DNA of 27,513 nt. Source: a virus. The stretch spans positions 1 to 27,513 of IMG/VR virus record IMGVR_UViG_3300009606_000060; one strand, written 5' to 3'. Under the pieces are notes generated by a model that was given only the letters and a program-made list of their open reading frames with translations, was not told the origin of the DNA and made no database searches. Below, in pieces: positions 14,401 to 22,171 of this stretch. Numbering within the stretch: position 1 is the stretch's first letter; every line of letters starts with the position of its first letter. The position numbers and the translations under genes were made by a program.

Positions 14401-16732
14401 TAAGAGAGAACTTAGACCTCTATGTAAGACTGAGGCATTTACCCTAAAAGAAGTTGCAACCACAGACGCTGAAAGAGCTGCAGCTGGATATGCTAAGACT
14501 GGGGATTTGTACACTCTTCCATATACAGAAGAGAGACTAATCTCAAATAATAGATCTTCTAAAGTAGAGAATCTAAACCCATATGACGTGGTATCTTTCC
14601 GGGGTAAGATGAAAGGTAAGCAATCCGACATATGGATTGATACGATTCGTCTTCCGGATCTTCCAGTATCTGTTGACAACTATTCTTCTCTTACTGCTGA
14701 TGCAAAGGCAAAGGGAACATATGGCACAGTTTGGGGAGCATGGGAAACAGTCCATTTTGGTACATATCAAGGAACACAAGAAATTGGAACCCGAGTAGGT
14801 ACTGAAACAACCTACACTGAAGAGATTACAACAGAAACAAAACATGATATAGTAAGATCTTCTTCTGTTATAGCTAAAATGAGAGATGTTTCTATTAACT
14901 TTGAGGCAGAGGGCTTAATGCCTGACACCAGAATGTACATCTTTATGAATAATCAAGATGTTACTGCAGATTGTAAATCTACTTTGTTATACGATCATGA
15001 TCTTGTAGCTGGTGATTCTAATACAACTATTAATGCTTTTGGGCAGCAAGGGAAAATGCTTGCTACAGATGATAACGGAAAGCTAAAAGGTACATTCCAT
15101 TATTCTGCAGAAAAGTATAATTGGAACACCGGATCATATATTATTCGAATGACCGATGATTTTGAAAATAATCCAACATATGAGTTTACTGCTGCAGAAA
15201 TGACGTTTACCTCTTCGGGAGAACTTCATAATATACAAAATGAAATCGTATCAACACGAAATGCTATTGTTACTTCTAAGCCTGTTATTGAAAAGTCATC
15301 AAGAACAGACTATTTTGAAAGCGGTAAGCTTAAGAGCAAGTCTTGTAAAGGATTTGATCTATATGAAGAAAAATACGACGGGTCTGGCGGTACATACGAA
15401 GTCCTTATAGATGCAAAGAATATTGGTGTATGTGGATATGTTAAGCCTATTATAACCCCTACCCCAATCGAGCCAGATAACCCTGTAGTTGTACAGACAT
15501 GTCCGGCCGGTGGAACAATACTTGATACCTATTGTGATGCTGTTACCTTTAATCTTATGGCAACAGTGGCTGCAGGACCTGATGGTAATGGGAATTGCAC
15601 AACAACAACAGTTATTACCGAAACTGGTTCTACCCAATGTACACCAGTTAGCCCGTGCGATGTTGCTGGAACCCTAGCTCAGACGTTCTGTAAGAATCAA
15701 ACAGATCTATGGGGTCAATACTTTGACGGTACATACAACTACGTTACTGGGGATTGCAACACTTACCAATCCTTAATAGAAGCGAATAATGTTGAAGACT
15801 GTAAATATATACTTCATACTGCTTATGGTGTACCTACTGGTAACACTGAATGCTACCAGCCTGGATTTATTAAGTATGTAGAATATCACGATGGACTTGG
15901 TGGAACATATAAGAACATTGAAGAATACGGTTCAGTAGAATGTGGATATGTAACTCCGGCAGTAATCGCAGCAGCTGAAGCTGAGGGCGAAGTTGTTACA
16001 CAGGAAGAAAAAGATCTTGCTGAAACATATGATCCTGCTGATCCTATTGCAGCTGGTACACATAATCGTTATGAGTGTCGCGGCGTTGATTACTATGAAA
16101 TGATAGCTGATGGAAACTGGGGAGAAACTGCAGTTCTAATTGAAGCTAACTCTGAGTTCTACTGTAACTATACAGTTCCTAAAGATACAATCTTTATTGA
16201 AACCTTTGTCGATCTAGATCCAGACGACGATGATGACGGCGACTTAGATCCTCCACGAGCTCAAGTTGTAGATACCGTTGGATTTATAGGTGGTGTATTT
16301 AACTATGCATTTGGTAGAAACCTTACAGAAGCAGAAAGAGGAGAAGCTCAGGCTTATTTCGATGCTAACGGTATTACAGCAGACACCCTAGCAAATGCAA
16401 CAACGTCTGGCTCTAACATTACTAATGGATATATTGATGCTGACGTTGTCCCTGATGCTTATAATGCAGACGCAGAAAAAGTAGCACTTGCAGTAAAAAC
16501 CATGATTGAGGTTGGTGTAGCTAGGGGATATGGAAGTGATTCAGATGCATCTGTAACCAATTATCTAAATACTGTTGAAGGTGCAAATGTAGAAACTCTT
16601 TCAAACCAAATTGCTATTCAAGCAATTACAGCTGCTACACACATAGATAACCCTGCGATAGACGAAAGCTGGGCAAAAGAGGCTGTTAGGCTTCTTATAA
16701 ATAATACTGAAACTGGCGGAAGCCTGGTATAA
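11492..16732 (+). CDS. DUF4815-type giant baseplate/fibre-attachment protein with Cys modules and DUF4214-like C-terminus
   Basis: This is a 1746-residue structural protein. The N-terminus is the DUF4815 signature: DPYYDDFDNTKGFHQILFKPG, then VQARELTQIQSILQNQIKSFGDNIF (residues 32-55), with the conserved RELTQ and QNQI. Residues 60-900 alternate beta domains (ISPGKAYVKGYEI at 331; YVLRDCLDFRP at 792-802). Helix MRQIGKLENRIKNIEYYTSLNQLE (901-924) is a probable coiled coil. Residues 1285-1558 hold five Cys-bounded modules with 14 cysteines. An acidic linker DPDDDDDGDLDP follows. Residues 1595-1720 resemble DUF4214 (FNYAFGRNLTEAERGEAQAYF). It occupies the place of T4 gp9/gp10 and probably anchors fibres to the baseplate, which is inferred from position and from cyanophage relatives. 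It has its own late promoter and ribosome site. No DUF4815 function is established to my knowledge. Confidence 0.8.
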   Translation: MAINLNTDPYYDDFDNTKGFHQILFKPGVAVQARELTQIQSILQNQIKSFGDNIFKEGALIQGGHQSLDTQYHSVKLTAAADSIVLSLIDQEVYGLKSGIKAKVVNATQATAAGDPPTIFIKYLNSGKSKEKSGFAQSEIIWNEAKTVSVTTAATSVNSVGTAYTMTNGIVYAGGFFVYFADQTAILNKYGPITNIIVGFDVKQTIKDFTDDSSLNDPANGSFNYAAPGADRLQVALTLTNRPWQADNVVDPDFIEIARIQNKKVISAVTSTAYNILGDTLARRTYDESGDYVVRPYDLSMVEHKRTSLSVNDGYYTAAEGGDANKFINKISPGKAYVKGYEIDNVKSAAIAGDKARDTALVESGSVYTPFGNYVRVTNINGVSEEIDNLPEVQIYSQFTSTPGVPEGIAIGTARIRHTEFFSGTPGTTTAQYNVYLFDIKMRTGFSFTNDAKQIVYINSVYSSDFTADVVEELSNLTGTISTVGASQTIQGIGTRFLTELSIGNYINIDGDTHRVTTIIDDTGIEVSPTPTQSRSGYVFSSVKSKLWNTDRNSYIFPLPVNIVKSIDPSGVDTVYETRRIFERTLTAGVVQVDAGVNESFSSESLDNMQLYVSNGDVVDITGDVTISGAANTVLTIDISGQGYTTETVMLIATVSKNGSAADKKTKSLQANQQLDILTEATSTAQSISLGKADIYRLVSVKMTTTGVFGDASYNSTTEVDITNRYTLDNGQKATYYGLGSLRLKSGSNAPTGPIRITFDYFTHGTGDYFSVDSYTIDYKDIPTLILGGNEYVLRDCLDFRPKINDAGTGFSGAGSSVGEFPDFENDITTSYEYYLPRTDKIVINRDGRIKVIKGESGFEAKEPTTPEDSMALYILKQKPYVFNISTDIDIVKIDNRRFTMRQIGKLENRIKNIEYYTSLNQLEVDTQNYQIKDINGFDKFKNGFVVDSFQGHGIGDVYNPDYGVAIDYDKRELRPLCKTEAFTLKEVATTDAERAAAGYAKTGDLYTLPYTEERLISNNRSSKVENLNPYDVVSFRGKMKGKQSDIWIDTIRLPDLPVSVDNYSSLTADAKAKGTYGTVWGAWETVHFGTYQGTQEIGTRVGTETTYTEEITTETKHDIVRSSSVIAKMRDVSINFEAEGLMPDTRMYIFMNNQDVTADCKSTLLYDHDLVAGDSNTTINAFGQQGKMLATDDNGKLKGTFHYSAEKYNWNTGSYIIRMTDDFENNPTYEFTAAEMTFTSSGELHNIQNEIVSTRNAIVTSKPVIEKSSRTDYFESGKLKSKSCKGFDLYEEKYDGSGGTYEVLIDAKNIGVCGYVKPIITPTPIEPDNPVVVQTCPAGGTILDTYCDAVTFNLMATVAAGPDGNGNCTTTTVITETGSTQCTPVSPCDVAGTLAQTFCKNQTDLWGQYFDGTYNYVTGDCNTYQSLIEANNVEDCKYILHTAYGVPTGNTECYQPGFIKYVEYHDGLGGTYKNIEEYGSVECGYVTPAVIAAAEAEGEVVTQEEKDLAETYDPADPIAAGTHNRYECRGVDYYEMIADGNWGETAVLIEANSEFYCNYTVPKDTIFIETFVDLDPDDDDDGDLDPPRAQVVDTVGFIGGVFNYAFGRNLTEAERGEAQAYFDANGITADTLANATTSGSNITNGYIDADVVPDAYNADAEKVALAVKTMIEVGVARGYGSDSDASVTNYLNTVEGANVETLSNQIAIQAITAATHIDNPAIDESWAKEAVRLLINNTETGGSLV
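15344..16180 (+). repeat. Five Cys-bounded modules (protein-level repeat)
   Basis: In the DUF4815 protein, residues 1285-1563 contain five divergent modules, each opening and closing with cysteines: C1285-C1314, C1337/C1348-C1369/C1383, C1389/C1400-C1422/C1437, C1454-C1484 and C1529-C1558. Modules one, four and five share an aromatic stretch, a DG-x-G-G or similar turn, a Y-x3-I/E strand and a final C-x-Y. The spacing suggests one disulphide or metal pair per module. The DNA itself is not obviously repetitive, so the duplications are old. Confidence 0.6.
16696..16703 (+). promoter_or_regulatory. T4-type late promoter (TATAAATA)
   Basis: This exact TATAAATA lies within the last codons of the DUF4815 gene, 58 bases before the ATG at 16754. 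The predicted start near 16710 leaves a leader of about 44 bases carrying AAAGAGG at 16736-16742 as ribosome site. Like the other exact copies, it sits just upstream of a gene start. Confidence 0.55.
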
Positions 16733-16753
16733 TACAAAGAGGCTAGTTAATAA

Positions 16754-18553
16754 ATGTCATATAATGTCGTAGATCCTTTAGCTCAATCTTTTCTTGTTGA
16801 GGATACCTGTGTAGTTACTAAGGTAGAATTATTCTTTAAGAATATAGACAGAAAGACCCCTATGAGGATTCAGTTAAGGGATATGAAAGACGGATTCCCC
16901 GGAGATTATATTATTCCTCTTTCAGACAAGTTTGTATATCCTAAAAATATATCTACCTCAGCTGACGGGTCCAAGGGTACTATAGTAAGATTTGATAGCC
17001 CTGTGTTTTTAAAGAAAGGCGAATATGCTCTTTGTCTCGGTTCTGATTCAAAGAAATATACCGTGTTTATATCTGAGCTAGACACTACAGATCTGATTAC
17101 TGGTAAAAGAATTATTAAGCAGCCTTATCTAGGATCCCTGTTCAAGTCCCAAAATACCTCAACTTGGACACCCGAGCAAATGCAGGATCTTAAGTTTAGT
17201 ATTTTTAAAGCTAAATTTGATACAACTGCAGCTGGTAGTATTGATTTCAATGTTAACAATTCCCTTATGGAAACACAAGTTCTAGAAGAAGATCCTTGTC
17301 AGACCTTCTCAGGGTCTACCACAATGAGGGTAAACCATTTTAATCATGGTATGACTGATGGATCCTATGTTAAGTTATCTGGTATTGCAGAAGTAGATAA
17401 GGTATTCGGAACAACTGGAACTATACATGGTGTAGACTTTACAAATGTATTGAATACAGCTCTAGTAATAGCAAACGCTAGTCTTAACGGATATACTGTT
17501 ACACTCCCTACTGCAGCAAATGCTGATGCTAGATTTGGAGGAACTCGAGTAACCGCTACGGAAAACATTGTAGTAAATGCTCTATACCCTATTACATCTA
17601 AGATTGAAGAAACAACTACACAGGTCCAGCATTTATTTAAAGGGACTTACTCTGATTACTCTCAGGATCTAGCCTACACTGTTCTTGAACCTGGCACAAC
17701 TGAATTATCTAAGTCTAGAATTATTACTAACTCGACTACTAAAGCAGAAAACCTATCAGGAGCAGATTCGTTTAGTTATAGAATTGGTTTAAGCTCTCAG
17801 AATACTAGACTATCTCCCGTAATCGATCAGCAGCAGCTTGGGGTATTAACAGCACAAAATTTAATAAACAACCCAGACGAATCAACTGAAAATCCATTAA
17901 CAGAAGACCTTATAAACTTTATGACTTCTGTGGCTTCTGTAACATTTACAGCTATTACAACAACTTCCGGAATACTTACGGTACCCCTGGCACAACAAGA
18001 TGCTGCACTTAAATTGATACCAGGAACAACAGCATATATTACTGATTCTAATACTACCAATACTGGGACTTATCGTATATCAAATATCGCATCTAATGGT
18101 GATGAGATATTATTTACTAAGATTTCAGGTACATGTGCTACTAATACTGGAACATATACAATTTCAATTGGTAGAAACTTTGTTGCTGAAGAAGCTCCTT
18201 CTGGCGGTTCAGTATACTCTAAGTATATTACTCGTAAAATTGACTTTGCTAATCCGTCTACGTCGATTAACCTTAGATTAGATGTTAATCGGCCGGCGGG
18301 ATCAAACATTAAAGTATTCTATAAGTCAAGCCTAGTTGGTGAATCTGATGATATTGCAGAGAACGAATTCAAACACATTGATGCCTTAATACCTATTCTG
18401 CCGGTATCTCTAGACAAGAAATTCCAAGAAGTAGAGGTAGAGCTACTTGATCTTCCTCCTTTTGAAAGCATCGTATTTAAGATTGCATTTACATCAACAG
18501 ATTCTGCTAGTGTACCTAAGTGTAAGAATCTAAGGATCATAGCGTTAGCATAA
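16754..18553 (+). CDS. 'DPLAQSF' structural protein, companion of the DUF4815 protein
   Basis: This 599-residue virion protein's N-terminus (VVDPLAQSFLVED, then VVTKVELFFKNIDRKTPMRIQLRDM, the YALCLGSDSKKYTVFISEL strand pair and LGSLFKSQNTSTWTPEQMQDLKF) is a recognisable block of marine phage baseplate/fibre-connector proteins. In some of those proteins I believe the block follows the DUF4815 part on a single chain, whereas here it is a separate gene. Residues 20-170 look like a beta-sandwich. The middle (190-420) is Thr/Ala/Ile-rich. The C-terminal domain begins at about 490 with YSKYITRKIDFANPSTSINLRL and ends with VFKIAFTSTDSASVPKCKNLRI. It has its own late promoter and an AGAGG ribosome site. 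It shares TAATG with the following coiled-coil gene. It probably links baseplate and fibres, which is inferred. Confidence 0.65.
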   Translation: MSYNVVDPLAQSFLVEDTCVVTKVELFFKNIDRKTPMRIQLRDMKDGFPGDYIIPLSDKFVYPKNISTSADGSKGTIVRFDSPVFLKKGEYALCLGSDSKKYTVFISELDTTDLITGKRIIKQPYLGSLFKSQNTSTWTPEQMQDLKFSIFKAKFDTTAAGSIDFNVNNSLMETQVLEEDPCQTFSGSTTMRVNHFNHGMTDGSYVKLSGIAEVDKVFGTTGTIHGVDFTNVLNTALVIANASLNGYTVTLPTAANADARFGGTRVTATENIVVNALYPITSKIEETTTQVQHLFKGTYSDYSQDLAYTVLEPGTTELSKSRIITNSTTKAENLSGADSFSYRIGLSSQNTRLSPVIDQQQLGVLTAQNLINNPDESTENPLTEDLINFMTSVASVTFTAITTTSGILTVPLAQQDAALKLIPGTTAYITDSNTTNTGTYRISNIASNGDEILFTKISGTCATNTGTYTISIGRNFVAEEAPSGGSVYSKYITRKIDFANPSTSINLRLDVNRPAGSNIKVFYKSSLVGESDDIAENEFKHIDALIPILPVSLDKKFQEVEVELLDLPPFESIVFKIAFTSTDSASVPKCKNLRIIALA

Positions 18554-18804
18554 TGTCATTAGTTAAAGTAAAACCATTTGACGGTTATGAACATCTTCTA
18601 AAGGATACTCGGAATAAAGCTGTGATTAACCAAGACGATAAGGCTTTTTCTGATTATGTTTCAAAAAGAAATAAAATCAGAGAAGAGGAAGCTTTTAAAT
18701 ATAATATGGAAACCCAGATGCAAGATGTTGAATCGGATATAAATAATATTAAGTCCGATTTATCTGATATTAAGAATCTGCTTACTGCATTAGTAAATAA
18801 ATAA
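18553..18804 (+). CDS. Small coiled-coil protein
   Basis: This 83-residue protein has no enzyme-like features. Residues 1-45 are charged and mixed, while 50-82 (METQMQDVESDINNIKSDLS and onward) show hydrophobic residues at heptad positions (V, I, I, L, I, L, L), giving a clear coiled coil ending at the C-terminus. Its start overlaps the stop of the DPLAQSF gene (TAATG), so it is coupled to it and may bind it. The size and helix suggest a connector or assembly factor for the following fibre. I do not recognise a named family. Its coding end contains the TATAAATA element that precedes the S74 fibre. Confidence 0.65.
   Translation: MSLVKVKPFDGYEHLLKDTRNKAVINQDDKAFSDYVSKRNKIREEEAFKYNMETQMQDVESDINNIKSDLSDIKNLLTALVNK
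18738..18745 (+). promoter_or_regulatory. T4-type late promoter (TATAAATA)
   Basis: This exact TATAAATA lies inside the coiled-coil gene, 78 bases before the fibre start at 18816. The predicted start is near 18752. It allows the S74 fibre to be transcribed apart from the upstream connector genes. A second, poorer match (AATAAATA at 18796-18803) lies at the stop codon but is too close to the ATG to leave a leader. Confidence 0.5.
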
Positions 18805-18815
18805 TAGGAATCACA

Positions 18816-19772
18816 ATGTCTGTAGCACTCACACTTCGTAGTGTAAAAGGTACCCGACTAACTAATACAGAAGTCGATACTAACTTTAGTAATATTAGCA
18901 CAGAACTTGATCTTAAAGCACCTATTAATAATCCGGTCTTTACTGGATCAGGTCAATTTACTGGTGCTTTAACTGTAGACGGCGATCTAGAAGTATCAGG
19001 TACAACCACCTTTGTTAACGTACAGAATCTTGGTGTTGCTGATACCATGATCTATGTTAACCAACGAACAGAGGGAACACTAACTGCTGCTTCTGGTGAT
19101 GGAACCAATGTAACATATACAGTTGATAATAACTATGTTGTAGGGGACTTCCTCGTTGTACAGGGTGTTACCCCAGCGTCTTTTAATGTTAACGGAGCAT
19201 TGATTACCGCAACTACAGAGACATCAGTTACAATTGCTTCAACAAATACAGATACATATGTGTCTGGTGGTTCTACCTATGCTAAGACCTATGTTAATCT
19301 AGATCTTGGTTTAGCAGGGGGATATAATTCAGACGGTACAGCAGGCGGGTATGCACACACTGGCGTATTTAGAGATGCTACTGACGGCGGAACTTGGAAG
19401 TTCTATCAGGGATATACCCCAGAGCCTTCAGCTGGTGTTGACATTAATACGAGTCACGCTAGCTTTGCTCTTGCGCCAATCGCTGGATCAACAATATCAG
19501 CAACAGACTTTAATTCAACGTCTGATATTAGTTTAAAGAAAAACGTGAGAGTTATAGAAAATGCTTTAGATCTGGTAAACAGACTAGAAGGCGTAAACTT
19601 TGAATGGAAAGATTCCTCCAAAGCTGCTATAGGTGTAATTGCTCAGCAGGTAGAAGAGGTAGTTCCAACTATTGTTAATACAGGTTCAGATGGAATTAAG
19701 AGAGTATCATATGACTCGCTTATTCCTATACTCATCGAGGCAATTAAAGAGTTATCAGCTAAAGTCAAATAA
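18816..19772 (+). CDS. Tail fibre with C-terminal S74 intramolecular chaperone
   Basis: This is a 318-residue fibre protein. The N-terminus (VKGTRLTNTEVDTNFSNISTELDLKAPINNPVFTG is the recognisable zone, residues 10-44) is a typical virion-attachment and trimerisation start. Beta repeats such as GALTVDGDLEVSGTTTFVNV follow. The C-terminus from S236 is a Peptidase_S74 autochaperone: SDISLKKNVRVI with S236 and K241 in the Ser-Lys spacing known from endosialidases, then GVNFEWKDS, AIGVIAQQVEEVVP (272-285) and KRVSYDSLIPILIEAIKEL. Family members trimerise, fold the fibre, then cut themselves off just before the serine, so about 83 residues should be removed. An AGGA ribosome site at 18806-18809 precedes the ATG. 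The receptor-binding part is short, so this is a short fibre or a fibre tip. Confidence 0.85.
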   Translation: MSVALTLRSVKGTRLTNTEVDTNFSNISTELDLKAPINNPVFTGSGQFTGALTVDGDLEVSGTTTFVNVQNLGVADTMIYVNQRTEGTLTAASGDGTNVTYTVDNNYVVGDFLVVQGVTPASFNVNGALITATTETSVTIASTNTDTYVSGGSTYAKTYVNLDLGLAGGYNSDGTAGGYAHTGVFRDATDGGTWKFYQGYTPEPSAGVDINTSHASFALAPIAGSTISATDFNSTSDISLKKNVRVIENALDLVNRLEGVNFEWKDSSKAAIGVIAQQVEEVVPTIVNTGSDGIKRVSYDSLIPILIEAIKELSAKVK

Positions 19773-19806
19773 GACCTTCAGCCGAGTTTCTCTAGGAGAT
19801 ACGAAG

Positions 19807-20187
19807 ATGGCAATAAAGGTATCAGGCACTACGATTATTGATGATAATCGTAATCTCGTCGACGCCAATGTCAGGGGTAAAAAACAGGATCTAGGTAGCA
19901 TATCAGGTGTAATATCACTAGATATGAATGACGGCGAAACTGTTACAGCAACCATTACTGGCAATACTACATTCACTGCTACAAATATTGTTAGCGGTTC
20001 TGTAAACACTATTTTCTTTTATCTAACTAATCCTGGGACAGGAACAATTACCTGGCCACCAACTACTACTTGGGACAAAGGAAATTATCCAGTACTTAAT
20101 TCCTCCGGTAAGACTCTGATTATTCTAGAATCATACGATAACGGATCAAATTGGTTAGGTGTTCAGGCTTGGCGTCAAAACGCATAA
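19807..20187 (+). CDS. Small virion protein, hypothetical
   Basis: This is a 126-residue beta-rich protein. I place the start at 19807 because AGGAG at 19795-19799 precedes it and the protein from there (MAIKVSGTTIIDDNRNLVDA) looks like a fibre-type beginning. An upstream in-frame ATG lies inside the S74 gene and would give an atypical N-terminus. The chain has two strand-rich parts: SLDMNDGETVTATITGNTTF, then NTIFFYLTNPGTGTITWP, and an ending SGKTLIILESYDNGSNWLGVQAW. The GTITWP and YDNGSNWLG segments recur in small phage fibre and tail decoration proteins. It sits between two fibre genes, so a structural part is likely. I cannot assign a precise function. Confidence 0.6.
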   Translation: MAIKVSGTTIIDDNRNLVDANVRGKKQDLGSISGVISLDMNDGETVTATITGNTTFTATNIVSGSVNTIFFYLTNPGTGTITWPPTTTWDKGNYPVLNSSGKTLIILESYDNGSNWLGVQAWRQNA

Positions 20188-20196
20188 GGAAATATA

Positions 20197-22161
20197 ATGT
20201 CACGTAGATTCTGGTTAGGTACTCCAAAAGGGCAGTACACGTCAGCTGTTACTAGCTTTCTTACATCTAGACTGACTAATACAACTTTTAATACTTCAGC
20301 TCCTACGCTAACTCCTACTACTTTTATAACACAGTGGTATACACCTACACCTACGTCAAATTTAACGACTACAACCTATAACACCTTATTTACTGATCCT
20401 GGTATTGATACTGAATACTCAAGCTCTTTTATAACAAATTATATTACTAACTTTGCGAATGTTGTACCAACTGCGTTTGCTGAAACCACAATATATTCCC
20501 CGACTAGTAATCAAACGTTTAAGGGTAATTATAACACAGATATTTCTACAACTATAAGTCCTGGCACAACACAATATACTGTGCCTACTACATCTACTAG
20601 TTTTACATCTGGCACAACACAATATACTGTGCCTACTACATCTACTAGTTTTACACCTGGTACAACACAATATACTGTGCCTACTACATCTACTAGTTTT
20701 ACACCAACGGCAACTGTGTACACTAGTTATACGCCAACGGCAACTGTGTACACTAGTTATACCCCAACTCCAACTAATTATACTTATTTTTATACCTATC
20801 CCACTCAATATTTACAACCAACTAGTCATCCTACAATTAGCACTACTTACGTTACTCAGGATATTTATCAGCCCACAGAATATTCACAAAATACGACTGT
20901 TGCTGGATATTTCTATACTACATTTACAACGACAACAACATCATATACATATCCCGATTCTGCATCCGGATGCTACCTATATAATGTAGACGGATCGCCG
21001 GCCGGTACATCAGGAGACACGGTACCAAGTAACTGCTCTATTGTATCTTGTACTCCGGCCCCCAACGGCGATACATATTCTACTGGAAATGTATTTACTG
21101 ATTATCCTTATTCTCAAGCAACCTTTTATGTGTCAACATATATTTCTACACAAACAACATATACCACAACATCTTCAAACACTTACGTGGGAAACGGCCT
21201 AGGTGCTCCCCCGTTTGGGGGTTGTTATCCAGAAATAGATGCAGCCGAATATTGCGCAAGTCCTGAGTCTAACTGTTATCCTTGTGCGATCTATGAGGTT
21301 ACTTCCACAATCGCCACGTCATATGCTAATTACCCTGTTAGTGTTACAGTATATTATAATTCAGGTTATACCCTTCCTCAGTATACACAAGTTACTTATT
21401 TATCAGCATCTTGTCTAGATTGTAGTTTAACGTGTAATACCACTGAGGAGATTATCGCTGCTAATCCAACTGGAGGATACGTAGCACCTAGCTCTAGAAA
21501 TACATCTTATAATGTAAATACAGTTATCGGTAACACAATTAATACTAATTTAACGCCCACTGAAACATACTATGATTCCGGTTATTATGTTAATACCCAG
21601 GGTGAGGGATATAATGTTACTTCAACGCAGTATACCAGCTTTACCCCAGGTACAACGCAGTATACTAACCTTACACCAGGTTCAACGCAGTATACTAACC
21701 TTACACCAGTTCAAGAAACAAGGTTTGATCCAACAACATATACTAGTTTTACAACAGTTCAAGAAACAAGGTTTGATCCAACGACATATACTAACCTTAC
21801 ACCAGTTCAAGAAACAAGGTTTGATCCAACGACATATACCAGTTTTTCTACTACTGTTAGCTCCTTATTGGAAACTACTACATATCAAACTGAAACAGGT
21901 ATAACAACGTCGTTTAGAGATACTGATTATCCTACTAGTAATCCTACTTCAAAAACGACTACAACTACTTTCTTACAGAATACAGGTGCTACTTCATATG
22001 AGGTTCCAACGTCGAATCAGACTACAACTACATATGATACCGATACTTTAACCCAGCAAGAAACATCAAGAGATACCGAGGTTATTACAACTTGGTTAAC
22101 AGATGATGACATAACAACATCATTTACGACTTCTAGGTCTACGACCTGGTTCACGCAATAA
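20197..22161 (+). CDS. Thr/Tyr/Ser-rich low-complexity repetitive fibre protein
   Basis: This 654-residue protein is dominated by threonine, tyrosine, serine and proline, with very few charged residues in its first 250. The MSRRFWLGTPKG start follows AAGGA at 20190-20194. Residues 122-169 are three 16-residue units (PGTTQYTVPTTSTSFT), then two 10-residue units (PTATVYTSYT). Residues 477-504 are 10-residue units (TQYTNLTPGS type), and 505-552 are three 16-residue units (VQETRFDPTTYTSFTT type). Between the arrays (255-415) is a less repetitive part with about twelve cysteines (GCYLYNVDG, GGCYPEIDAAEYC, NCYPC, CLDCSLTC). I know of no family match. Position among fibre genes and before a chaperone-like gene indicates a virion fibre or adhesin. 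The composition also makes it a possible substrate for Thr/Ser/Tyr modification, which is inferred. Confidence 0.7.
   Translation: MSRRFWLGTPKGQYTSAVTSFLTSRLTNTTFNTSAPTLTPTTFITQWYTPTPTSNLTTTTYNTLFTDPGIDTEYSSSFITNYITNFANVVPTAFAETTIYSPTSNQTFKGNYNTDISTTISPGTTQYTVPTTSTSFTSGTTQYTVPTTSTSFTPGTTQYTVPTTSTSFTPTATVYTSYTPTATVYTSYTPTPTNYTYFYTYPTQYLQPTSHPTISTTYVTQDIYQPTEYSQNTTVAGYFYTTFTTTTTSYTYPDSASGCYLYNVDGSPAGTSGDTVPSNCSIVSCTPAPNGDTYSTGNVFTDYPYSQATFYVSTYISTQTTYTTTSSNTYVGNGLGAPPFGGCYPEIDAAEYCASPESNCYPCAIYEVTSTIATSYANYPVSVTVYYNSGYTLPQYTQVTYLSASCLDCSLTCNTTEEIIAANPTGGYVAPSSRNTSYNVNTVIGNTINTNLTPTETYYDSGYYVNTQGEGYNVTSTQYTSFTPGTTQYTNLTPGSTQYTNLTPVQETRFDPTTYTSFTTVQETRFDPTTYTNLTPVQETRFDPTTYTSFSTTVSSLLETTTYQTETGITTSFRDTDYPTSNPTSKTTTTTFLQNTGATSYEVPTSNQTTTTYDTDTLTQQETSRDTEVITTWLTDDDITTSFTTSRSTTWFTQ
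20560..20703 (+). repeat. Three tandem 48-base units in the Thr-rich fibre gene
   Basis: Three near-identical in-frame 48-base copies begin at 20560, 20608 and 20656 and differ at only a few bases (for example CCTGGC, TCTGGC, CCTGGT at the unit starts). Each encodes one 16-residue Thr-rich unit. The DNA-level identity shows recent duplication and allows copy-number change without frameshift. Confidence 0.92.
20704..20763 (+). repeat. Two tandem 30-base units in the Thr-rich fibre gene
   Basis: Two 30-base copies beginning CCAACGGCAACTGTG are identical except for the last base. Each encodes ten residues. They directly follow the 48-base array, so the two arrays form one repeat tract. Confidence 0.92.
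21625..21852 (+). repeat. Second repeat tract: 30-base units followed by three 48-base units
   Basis: Two full and one shortened 30-base unit (starts 21625, 21655, 21685; ACGCAGTATAC beginning) run into three 48-base units (starts 21709, 21757, 21805; GTTCAAGAAACAAGG beginning). All are in frame. Unit lengths of 30 and 48 bases match those of the first tract, although the encoded sequences differ, which suggests a structural period of about 16 and 10 residues. Confidence 0.92.
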
Positions 22162-22171
22162 GGAGCATTAA

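Noticed and set aside
19672-19806. Upstream ATG giving a 171-residue version of the small virion protein
   Set aside because: The extra N-terminus lies inside the S74 gene in another frame. The ATG at 19807 has a good AGGAG and gives a natural protein start.
20419-20808. Minus-strand open frame rich in Cys, Ser and Arg
   Set aside because: It is the complement of the Thr-rich repeat tract, and its repeats simply mirror the 48-base units.
20560-21852. Direct repeats considered as a CRISPR array or diversity-generating template
   Set aside because: The repeats are contiguous, in frame and protein coding with no spacers. No reverse transcriptase or template/variable pair with adenine-specific changes is visible.
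21572-21904. Plus-strand frame overlapping the Thr-rich fibre
   Set aside because: It is an alternative frame through the second repeat tract, has no ribosome site and is fully inside a supported gene.
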